Source: Musicola paradisiaca NCPPB 2511
GTDB lineage: Bacteria > Pseudomonadota > Gammaproteobacteria > Enterobacterales > Enterobacteriaceae
Direction of reading: 5' to 3'
Assembly: GCF_000400505.1 (NCBI RefSeq)
Contig: NZ_CM001857.1
Coordinates: 3,530,390-3,594,389 of the forward strand
Length of the DNA: 64,000 nucleotides
Part shown: in pieces, positions 16,819-28,800 of the stretch
Position numbering within the stretch: position 1 is the first letter of the stretch
Layout: every line of letters starts with the position of its first letter
Notes under the pieces: model-generated
Seen by the model: the letters and a program-made list of their open reading frames with translations, nothing else
Databases searched by the model: none
Told to the model about the DNA's origin: nothing
Program-made: the position numbers and the translations under genes

Positions 16819-19800
16819 CTAAATCACACCGCTCACGCCAACCATCTCCTCTGAACCATCAGAAGGCGAGACAGCCTCAGCATTCATAAGCAGCAGTTCA
16901 AATTGCGCGGAAAAATGGTTGAAAGAAGGGTTATCCAACAAACTCCCTATCGGCATCATCACGCCATATTTCTTCTTGATGGCCACGACGATACGCATGG
17001 CATTAAGGGAATTGCCGCCGAGGTCGAAGAAGCGTGAACTGGCACCAATCTGCGACGGTTCCAAGACCTCCGACCATATTTCGGCCAGCGCGATTTCCAG
17101 CGTCGAACTCAAGGCAACCGGGCTCTCTTCCTCCGGCGGCATGGCCGCCAACCCGGCATAATCCACCTTGCCATTGCGGGTTAATGGCAACGCAGGCAGC
17201 AAAGACCACCGGCTGGGAATAAGGTCGCGCGGCAACGTGTGCGCCAGTGCGGCTTGCAGTTGTTCACGTACGGCGGCGGGCTCTGCGACATTGTCGCTCG
17301 CCATTACCACATAAGCGGCCAGATACGCCTGCTCGCTGTGTGGATTACACAGCGTCACCGCCGCCTCACGCACACCATCAATCGCCCTGATTACCGCCTC
17401 GATCTCTTCCTCTTCAATGCGATAACCACGCAGTTTGACCTGCCGGTCCACTCTACCGAGATACTCCAGCACGCCGTCCTCACGCCAACAGACCCTGTCT
17501 CCCGTGCGATACAGGCGTTCTTTGCTGTTGAAGGGCGAGGTGATAAATCTTCGTTCGGTCAACGCTGCGTTATTGACATATCCCAGCGCGACACCGACGC
17601 CGCCGATATACAGTTCGCCCGCCATTCCAATCGGGGCCAGCATTATTTCGCCATCGACCTGATTGAAAACGTAGTGGGTCACATTTCTGATGGGGCGACC
17701 GATCGGCACCTTCGCCTCTGCCTTCCCTGCCGTCGTGCGGAACAGGGTGGAGCCCACGGTGGTTTCAGTCGGTCCATACTCATTAATCACCGCTATCTCT
17801 GCGCATTGTTGCAGGTCGTTGGCGGTCAGTGCCTCGCCACCCACCACAAGCCGATCGACGTTCTCCAGTCTCTCGCCCTTGATCTGCAATAACCGCAGGT
17901 GCGCCGGTGTCAGTTTGATAAACTCAAAGCCCGCGTCTGCGCGAGGGATATCTGAGAACGGTTGGGTTTTGTTAGCATCACTGATAAATATCGCTTTACC
18001 TGCCACCAGCGGGGCGTAGATGGCGGTCACCGATGCATCGAAGGTCAGCGGAAGAAAAACGTAGCTGGCGAAAGATCGCGACGTGTTATCCAGAGATAAA
18101 TATTCATCTACGGCGTGCGCAACATAGTTGCCAAACGCCGCGTGCCCGATACTCACGCCTTTCGGCCATCCGGTCGTTCCAGACGTGTAGATAACGTAAG
18201 CCTCGTCATCACCGTCCGGTTCAATCGCGCCAAGTTCCTCCACAGAAAAGGCGCTCAGCGTCTCTTTCTCATCGCTCAAGCAGAAGCATGACGTGCCCAG
18301 CTTCGTCACACTCTCGCGGCCTGCTATATCCGTGATAATCAAAGCGGGCTTGGCATCGTTAACCATATAGGCAAGCCGCGCCTGCGGGTGATACCTATCC
18401 AACGGCACATAGGACGCGCCTGCTTTTAACACCCCCAGCAACGCGATAATCATCTCGCTACTGTTATCCATGCAGATACCGATTCGCGATCCGCCTGCAA
18501 TCCCCGTCAAGCGCAGGTAACGCGCAAGCTGGTTCACTTCGTTATTCAACTGCCGATAACTGTATGTGGCATCACGGAAAACCAGCGCGATTCGCTCTGG
18601 GTAGCGTTGAGCCTGACGCGCGATTGCCCGATGGACAGGTTCAGTCAGCGTCGTCACGCGCTGGCAAGCTGTGCGGGTGCTGAACTGCTGGGTTAATCGC
18701 TGATAATTTGGCTCATCAAACAGCCGCAGCGAGGCTAATGTCTGTTCCTGTGCGCTGACGATCTGCATCAACAGAAACTCAAACGCTTCCGCCAGCCGCA
18801 AAATAGCTGAATGTTCAAAGTGTTGAGAGTCATAAACCCATTTCAGCCGCAACGCGTCGCCCGTGTTAAACACCAGAGTAAGCGGGAAACTGTTGCGCTC
18901 AATATTATTGATATCGGAAATGGTCAACGCTTCCTGCGCCGCAGTCCCCGTCACCTTATCCGTTGGGTAGTTCTCATACACCAGCACGCTTTCAAACAAC
19001 AGACTGCTGTCGGGGATCTCACTCCAACGATGAATATCAACCAGCGAGCTGTACTGATAGCGGAAAAGCTGCGTTTGTGTTTCTTGCAACGCCAATAACC
19101 ATTCGATAAGCGGTGTTGTCGCGGCGAAACTCGCTCGAAACGGTAGCGTGCTAATAAACAGACCCACGCTATTTTCAATCGCAGGCAGCTCGGCAGGACG
19201 GCCGGATACCGTGACCCCAAATATGACATCACGGCATCCAGTGTAGCGGCAGAGCAATTCAGCCCATACGCCCTGCACCAAGGTATTGAGCGTTATACGG
19301 TGCTGCTGACAGAATTGTTCCAGCCGGTTGATATCCGCGCGAAAGCGCTGATTATATTCTTGGTGCACGTTACCTTGTTGACCAACCTGCGCGCGGCGCT
19401 GATGGTGATGGCGTCCGAGTTGGGTCGGCGTAGTGAACCCTTTTAGCTGCTCACCCCACCAAGCCTGTGCCTTGTCGTTATCCTGACGGCGCAACCAGGC
19501 GATGTAGTCTCTGTATGCCCCCACGGATTCCAACTGGACGGGAACATCGTTCAGCCATCCCTGATAGCGATTTATCACCTCGCCAAGCACAATCGGCACG
19601 GACCATCCGTCAAGAATGATCAAATGGCTACCCCAAATCAGGCGATAGCGCTTTTCAGCTTGCTTAATTAAATAAATCCGCATCAGCGACGGACGGGCAA
19701 AATTCACCGCCCGTTGTCTATCTTCTACCACCAGTGCATCCATGCGGCGCTTTAGCAGGTCATCTGAACAGTGCTGCCAGTCGACAACCTGGAATTCCAA

Positions 19801-22800
19801 ATCCGCCTCACGCAATACCACTTGCAACGGGCTCTCGCCCGCGATGATGGCCGTTCGCAACGCCGGATGGCGCAAAATCACCTCGCGCCACGCCTGCTGG
19901 AATAACGTGGGCTCAACATGCCCGCTTAAGGTGCAGCTTAACGTGACGTAGTAAGCGCTCGGATCACCCGAGTAAAGAGAGTGAAACAAGATCCCCTGCT
20001 GCATCGCCGATAAGGGATAGGCGTCCTCAACGTTTTCGTGACTGCCGAAAGGGGAGAAAGCCGCGTCAAGATCCTGTTGTTTCCAACCCAGCAGTGGAAA
20101 ATCGGAGGGGGTGTACTGCATCTTTTGACCTTGGCTGTGTTCTACCAAGGCTTCAAGCGCATGCATGAAATCAACAGCAAGTTGGTTGATGGTTTGCGCA
20201 TCATGCAACGTTCGGTTATAGGTCCAGTAAATGTCCAGGCAACCGTTGGTCAACGCACCGCTAATATCGATAAGGTGTTCTCGCTGCTGCAACGGATGGC
20301 GTAATTCTCCCATTGGCTGCTCGCTAAGTGAAAACAGTCCATCCTCAGCCTGACCCGCGTCCAGATTACCCAGATAGTTGAAACTGATCTCCGGCGAGGG
20401 AAACGCTTGCAATTGCGCATCCTGCCCCAAATAGCGCAATATGCCGTATCCCAACCCGTTGAAAGGGATGCGGCGTAACTGCTCTTTCACGCCGCGAAGC
20501 AACGCCATTGGCGAATCTGCCGCCAGCCCTTCCTCGTCGAGCAATACCGGGAACAGGCTGGTGAACCATCCCACCGTGCGTGAAATATCCGTCTGCGGGA
20601 ACAGATCCTCGCGGCCATGTCCTTCCAAATGTAGCAATAGCCGCGGCTGCCGCGTCCAGCGCATAAAGGTTTGCAACAGCGCGGTCAACAGGACGTCATT
20701 AATCTTCGTGTTAAACACGCGCGGCAGGTCACGAACGAGTTTCTCCGTCATCCCTGCGGATAAGCGCTGAGTCAGCATCCTGCTATCTTGTGCCAGATTT
20801 ACCTGGCGTTGCCCCACCACCGGCAGTGGCGCTACGGTGCGCGCCTGATCCGCCAGTTGCCGCCAAAACGCCCGTTCCAGCTCAATTTGCGCCCCGAAAG
20901 CGTACCCTTGCAGCTTTTCCACCCATCCTTGCAGTGAGAGATTTTTACGCGGTAGCGCTGGGGGCTTGCCCGCCTCAATCTGTTGATACAGCGTTTGCAG
21001 GTCTTCCAGCAGGATCCGCCAGGAAATGCCGTCCACCAACAAATGATGAATGACCAGCAACAACCGTTGCGGCTGCTGTGAACCGCATTCCACCAGCGAC
21101 ACGACGATAAGCGTGTTATCCGCAATACTGAGACGTCGCTGCATGCGATCGGCGATCGCAGCCATCGCCGGTACGTGCTCTGCCGCGTCTAAAGCACAGA
21201 GGTCGTGATAGTCGAGGCTAACGTCTGACGCCGTTTCACCGTACTGCTGTAACCACTGCCCTTGCCGCCGACTGAATATCAAGCGCAGCGCGTCATGGTG
21301 GTTAATCAAGGCGATAAGCGCCTGTTTTAGGGGGTCTACGGCCAAGGTACGGCGACAGACCAGTGTCAACGACAGGTTAAAGTGTGATGCCCCCGTCAAT
21401 GTCTGCTCGAAGAACCACTGTTGGATCGGCAAAAGTGGGAACGGCTCGGGTGTAATATCCTGATACGCCTCCACGGTTGTCGACACCACTGCCGCCAATT
21501 GCGCAATGGTTTGATTTTCAAATAGCTGACGCGCCTCAAAATAAATACCGACTTTTCTGGCGCGAGCAACAATTTGGATCGACTGAATCGAGTCCCCGCC
21601 CAGTGCAAAGAAGTTATCGTTAATGCCGATGCGTTCCAGCCGCAACACGTCCGACCATATGGCGACCAAACGCGCTTGGATAGCGTTTTGCGGCGGCATC
21701 CAGGCATCAACCGCGCAGCCCCAGTCCGGGGAAGGTAGGCTCGCTCTGTCCAGTTTTCCATTGGGGGTAAGCGGAAATTCCTCCATGACAACAAACTCTG
21801 TCGGGATCATAATGTCCGGCAATTGTGTCTTTAGGTTCCGTTGCAAGCCTTCAAGATCGATATCGGCCGCCAAACGGTGGCGCAACGCGATGATGTTCGG
21901 CAAGTGATTCAGAACGGTCGTCGACGCGATGCCGAAATCAATCAGACAGGAAACCTCATTAACACCAATTCGCTTGAGCCTTCTCACCTGCGCCAAACAG
22001 CTATCCATTGAACCAATCAACGCAGAATCGTGCAAAAAACGCTCAACAGAGATCTCAACCAGTTTATCGATATCGCGCTTGTCTACCGTTACCGCTATCG
22101 GACTGTTACGCAGGATCTGTTCACGGAGCGTCACATGGCTGCGGAAATAGCGCGCTAACGGTTCCGCAGCGATCGCTCTGGCCTCCTGCTCACTGGCTGC
22201 AACAAAAGTATGCAGCATCACCGTGACTGTCCCTTCCTCCCGTGCAAACCCAGCCGCTTCCCGCGCCTGACGATACTTCGCGATATTCTCCGCCAGTTCA
22301 TCGAATGTCAGGCCAAACATTGCTGTCAGGATGTTGAATCCCCGCCTGCCCGCATCAATAAAACTAGCGGGATCGCTGGCAGCCGTCGCCCACACGGGAA
22401 TGTGGCGTTGAAAGGGTTGCGGCCTTGAGCGTATCGGCACCTCTTGGCCGTCACCGTTTTTCATCAAGACAGCATCACCTCGCCACAGACGCTGTACCGT
22501 TTCGATGGTGTGTTGCATCTTCGCGTAGCGATCCGCAAAGTGTTCCGGCGCCAGTACAAAATCATCGGCAAACCAGCCGGTTGCAAAAGCAACCCCCGCA
22601 CGACCGCCGGAAAGCTGATCCACAACCGCCCACTCTTCAGCAATACGTAGCGGATTGTGCAGCGGCGCCACCACGCTCCCTGCGCGTAACGCGATATGTT
22701 TCGTCGCGGTGGCTAAAGCCGCACAGAGCGTTGCGGGATTGGGGAAAGCGGCTGCGATATCCGTAAAGTGACGCTCTGGTGTCCACACCGCCGTAAAACC

Positions 22801-25800
22801 CAATGCATCCGCACGCTGCGCCGCCGCGAGATAGAGCGAATAGATATCTTCACGCTTATCCTGACTCTCCACATCGGCAAAAAAGTGCAGGCTGAATTGC
22901 ATCTGCTGCTGGAGACGTTCATCGGTGATCTCCAGGTTAGCTGGACGCAAATAAGCCACCAAACGACGTTCGTTCGCGTTTTCATTCCAGTACCTGGCCA
23001 TTACTGCGGCCTGCTCCACCTCCGGCTGCCGCAGTAAGACGGACTCAATCTCCCTCAATTCAATGCGGTGCCCATTGAGTTTGACCTGATAATCCAGTCG
23101 GCCTATATATTCAATGCGATGATTCACATTCATTCGTACCCTATCGCCGGTGCGATAGAGACGTTCACCGGGAACAAAGGGGGAAGGAATGAAACGTTCA
23201 GCTGTCAGTGACGGACGCTGGTAATAGCCCCGCGCCAATCCTTTACCACCGATGTACATCTCTCCGATACCGCCAATCGGCACCAGAGACAGCGCATCGT
23301 CCAGAATATAGACCTGCGTATTGGCCAGAGGGCCTCCGAGCCAGGCGTTATCATCCCCTTCAACCAATCGTTGTCGTGTTGACCAGACGGTCGTTTCCGT
23401 CGGGCCATAGAGGTTCCAGACCTCTCCGCGTTTCAGCAGTTGACGCAGGAGTTCATCATCCATCACCTCGCCGCCGCACAATATTTTGCAGGGCTGATCA
23501 GTTCCCCATCCGGCAGCAATCAGCATTCGCCAGGTCGATGGGGTTGCCTGCATGACCGTCGCGTTGATGTGGGTAAAGTAGGTGAGTAAGGCATCCCCCG
23601 CGGTTGCGACCTCTCGATCGGCGATCGCCAGCGTAGCCTGCTGCAACAGCGGCAGAAAGAGCTCAAGGGCAGAGATATCAAATGAGACGGGCGTCACCGC
23701 CAGTAAAATATCATCCTCGTCCAGGCCTGGGGCCTCACACATACTGTCCATGAAATTCATCAGCGCGCGATGTTCAATCATGACCCCTTTAGGCTGGCCA
23801 GTCGAACCCGAGGTATAGATGATGTACGCCAAGTGCCACGGCAAAATCTCCACCGAGGGTAAGGTTGTCGGCTGTAGGGCTATCTCATCATGACAGAGAT
23901 CAACATCAATCCGTTGACCGTGATAGCGGGCAACGGGAACGAGGGTCTTCTGCCGAACAAGCAGCAACCTAGCACCAGAATCGTTCAACATATGCGCCAG
24001 TCTTTCGTTCGGATAGTGTGGGTCCAAAGGAAGATAGGCGCCCCCCGCTTTCATGATCGCCAACAGCGCGATCAACATGTCAAACGAACGATCCATACAG
24101 AGCCCAACAACCGTTTCCGGTTTGACGCCGCACGCCATCAAATAATGCGCTAATTGGTTGGAGCGGGCGTCGATCTCATGCCAACGATAGCGACGATTTT
24201 CAACAATCAGCACCACCTTTTCGGGGCGCTGTCGCGCCTGTTCTGAGAGGCGGCGGTGCAGCGGCTGCCAACTTTTCTCCTGTCGTGCGGTGTCATTAAA
24301 GCAGAGCAAAAGTTGCCGTTGCTCCCGCTCGGTCAACAACTGCAAACGGTCTACCGGCCATTCGTCATGTACGCTGATATCACGCAGCAGTACGTCAAAC
24401 TGTTCCGCCATGCGTTCGATGGTCGTTCTGTCGAACAGATCTTCTGCGTATTCGAACTGACAAAGGAAACCCGCTGCATTCTCTGAAACATACAGGGTCA
24501 GATCATATTTAGCGGTCGCCGTGCCAACAGAGGCTGGCGTCAGTGTTAACCCTTCCAGATCCAACTGCTGTTCAGGGATATTCAGAAATACCAACTGATA
24601 TTGGAATACCGGCTGGCGCGAAAGATCTCGCTGGGGTTGCAGCTCCGCCACCAGCTTTTCAAAAGGCAGATCCTGATGTGCCCAGGCAGACAAAGACGTC
24701 TCTTTCACCTGACGCAATAACGCACTGAAAGGCAGCCTGCCGTCAATCTGGGTACGCATCACCACCGTATTGACGAAAAAGCCGATCGCTCCCTCCAGCG
24801 CCTTGTGAGTGCGCCCCGCCACCGGCGTGCCAACCACGATATCGTTCTGGTCACTCCAGCGCGCTAACAACACATTAAAGGCGGACATAAACAGCATAAA
24901 AGGCGTCGCCGCATGGCGAGTTGCCAGCGCACTGAGCGCATCCGACAGGCTTTTCCCGATTGGCCTATCGAGCAGGCCGCCGCGAAAACTCTGGATCGCG
25001 GGTCTTGGACGGTCGTAAGGCAGCGCCAGATAGGAGCTAGCCTGCGCCAAATTCCGTTTCCAGTAGTCCAGTTGAGCGGTCAGAACCTCACCCTTAAGCC
25101 ATTGTCGCTGCCAGATGGCATAATCCACATACTGTACTGGCAGTGGCGGTAGCGTCGGTATCGCACCGAGAATATATCCCCGGTAAAAGCAGCTTATTTC
25201 ATTGATAAGAATACTTATCGACCACCCATCAGACACAATATGATGCAGCGTAACGGCCAGTATATGACGCTGCGGTTCCAGCTTTATCAGCTTCATGCGG
25301 ATCAGGTGCCCTTGTTCAAGGACAAAGGTCTGCAATGCTTCCTGACGTATGCGCTCAAACGCCAGCGCCTCAGGATCAGGCAACGCGCTGAGATCCTCAA
25401 CCTCGATATCTGGCGCCCAGACATCATCAATCTGTTGCACCGCAATACCGTCACGTTCGCTAAAGCGGGTACGTAAAATCTCATGGCGTTGCAATAGCTG
25501 ATCAAAGCTGTATTCCAGCGCAGCCAGATTGAGGTTGCCGTTTAACTCCAGGGCATCGGCAATATTGTAAGCTGGCCCCGACAGCCCCAGTTGTTCAAGA
25601 AACCACAGACGCTCCTGAGCATAAGAGAGCGCCATCTCTTCCTGCTTGGGATAAGGAACGAGGGCGGGGAGCGACCTGTCGCAAAGGTGTAACCTGTCGA
25701 TATGCGCAGCCAGCAAGGCGACGCTAGGGTGTTCAAACACATCTCTCAATGAGAGTTCAACAGAGAAATGCGCCTGCAAAGCGGTGATCACTCGGGTTGC

Positions 25801-28800
25801 CAGCAGCGAGTGGCCGCCCAACGCAAAAAAGTTATCCTGCGCGCCAATGTGCTCCACCACCAGAATATCGTGCCAACAGCCAATCACCACCTGCTCAGTC
25901 GGCGTGCCAGCCGGAACGTACGCCAGCCGCTCACTCAGGTTCGCTGGCGCAGGTAACGCATTAGTATCAACTTTGCCGCTGATCGTCAGGGGCAATGCCT
26001 CCAACAGGATAATCGCGCTGGGTTGCATATAATCCGGCAACCGTTCTTGCAACTGTTCCCGTAACCTCACGCTTGCCTGTTGCTGCTTCCAATATTTCAA
26101 CGGGTCATTAACATAGGTCAGCAGTTCCTGTTCGCTCACGGTCGAGCGCGTCAACGCCAGTTGAACCGGTTGCGAAGGGGAATTACGTATAAATAGCACA
26201 TCAAACTGCGCGGGATCGGCGGTTGCAGACCACCGGATCTGCGCCTCAAAGCCGTATTGCTCCGCCAGCGCCCAATACGTTTCTGGCTGCTCGCTCAGAG
26301 GGACGTCAGCGGTAAACGTCGGGCACAATGCGGCTAGCGTCAGATCGGCCGACGCGTTCTCTATCATCGCCACACAGGCAACATCCCGAACCAATCGTTG
26401 ATTGACAACCCCATTCAGGCTGACGCAAAGATTGCTGGCCTGCTGCAATTCGGCAGCGAGTTGCGCTAACGAGGTTTCCGGCCAATGCAAAACGGCTTGA
26501 GGGGTTACTGGCACTGCGGGGGCGGTATGCAGCACAACGTCATAGCGGTAATTAACGAGTTCGTTATCGGCGGTGCCACGCTTGAGCTGGATGTCAACTG
26601 CACTGATTTGCTCGAAATACGCAGGGAGCCAGGCAAAAAATTGTGGGTCGACAGCCAGTTCCTTACTTGCTTGTAGACTGTCTTTTACCCGTTGGCGTAG
26701 TTCCCCCACCCGCCGTTTTTCCGTGCTTTTATACAGCTCCAGCGCGGTCTGAAAGACCCCGCTTAATTTCAGATGCTGAACGTCACCGATAAAAATACGC
26801 CCGCCGGGTTGTAAGCGTTGTAATGCCTGCGTTAAAACATCCAACAGATAATGACCGTCGGGGAAATATTGAATAACTGAATTAAGAATGACGGTATCAA
26901 ATTGCCCCAGCGGTAAATCTGCCAGCGCGTCGGCGGGGGATTGCTGGAGAACAAGCCGATGGCTATCGCCCTGTTGCGCTGCCCATTTTTTCAGCTTTGC
27001 CAACGTGTTAGCTGAAATATCCGTGCCAAGATAATAGTCACTGTCAGCAAGAAGATGTTGTAAAATCAAGCCAGAGCCGCAGCCGATCTCCAGTATCCTT
27101 CGTGACGGATAGCGGCTAATACGCGCAACCGTATTCTCCAACCACTGTTGCATCTCAGCGAGCGGTAACGCCTGACCGGTAAAGCTGCTATTCCAGCCGA
27201 CAAAACCGGGCCGGTAATCCTCCCCCTCTGGTTGCTGCAACGACACAGGGGGCAGTACGTCCCCCGTTGCATCAAACAGCCTGGCCCACTGCTGGACGGA
27301 ATCGTCCAACGCGTCGTGATAAGCCGCTTTATGGGTAAAGTCATGGTTCATTACCACATAAGCAAACAACTGTGAGCCATCAACGCCATCGTTTACGTTG
27401 AGGTAAGCCTGTTTAACGCCCTCCAGAGACAACAGCACCGTATGAATCTCACCGAGTTCGATACGGTGTCCGCGGATCTTCAGTTGGGTATCATTACGCC
27501 CCAGAAAGTCTAACTGCCCATCGGGCAGAAAACGTGCTAAATCGCCCGTTTTATATAACCGCTCTCCGGGAATAAAGGGAGAAGGAATAAAGCGCTCAGC
27601 CGTGAGTCCCGGTTGGCGGTGATACCCACGCGCGAGAGCAACACCACCAAGATACAGCTCCCCCACTGCGCCAACCGGCACAACGGCAAGGGATGCATCG
27701 AGCAAATACACGTGTACGTTAGCCAGCGGCGTCCCGATGGGCGGCGGACGACCGCTGCCATCATATTCCCCCCAAGTCGCGCAGACGGTAGCCTCGCTTG
27801 GCCCGTACGCATTGATCAGCCGGCAATGTCGCGCCCAGTCCACCGCGACTGCAGGTGCGCAGGCTTCTCCCGCAACGATCAACGTTGCTAAATGAGGGAA
27901 GCGATAGTCCGCAAGCTGGCTCAATATTGCCGGAGGCAACGTCACAACACTGATCCGCAGCTCTACCATCTGTGTTGCCAATTTTTCGATGGACTGAAAT
28001 CCCTGACGCCCCATTAAGCACAGGGTTGCACCGCGATATAACGTCGTGAAGATTTCCGATACCGAGGCATCGAAAGCGATACTGGCAAACTGTAATACCC
28101 GACTGGATGCACTAATATGAAAAGCGTGCGACTGATGTAATGCCAGATTGCTTAGCCCACGATGGGACAGCATCACCCCCTTGGGTTTTCCCGTCGATCC
28201 CGAGGTGTATACGAGATAGGCCAGGTTATCCAGAGGGATACTCACCTTCGGTGGCGTCTTTGCACACTGGCTGATCAACGCCGCCTGCTCATCCAGCATA
28301 ATGCAGGTAGCGATTTGCCTTTCGACTCCCGGCCAATAAGACGCTCGCCGGGTGATCATCACCGCCGCCCCCGCTTCGGCCATGATGCTCTCCAGGCGTT
28401 TAGGAGGGTGCCGGGTGTCCAATGCCAGATAGGTTCCTCCCGCTTTCAGGATAGCCAGCAGCGAGACGATCAAATCTATACCGGTGGGCAGACAGACCGC
28501 GACAACCGTTTCATAACCGATGCCCGCCTGGCGCAGGAAATGAGCGAGCTGATTCGAACGATGTTCAAGCTCCTGTCGGCAATACAAGCCCTCTTCATCC
28601 ATGACGGCGATCGCTAACGGATCTTGCGCGGCCTCAACACTGATCACCTCATGTACGCAACGTACTTCCTGCGATTGCGGCGTCACGCCGCTCCACAGTC
28701 TGAGCTGATTATGTCGCTCCGTCTCGGTCAAAAACGGCAGAACAGAGAGTTTTTCGCCAGGCGCGGCGGTCACTGCCTGCAACAACGCCGTCAACTGTTC

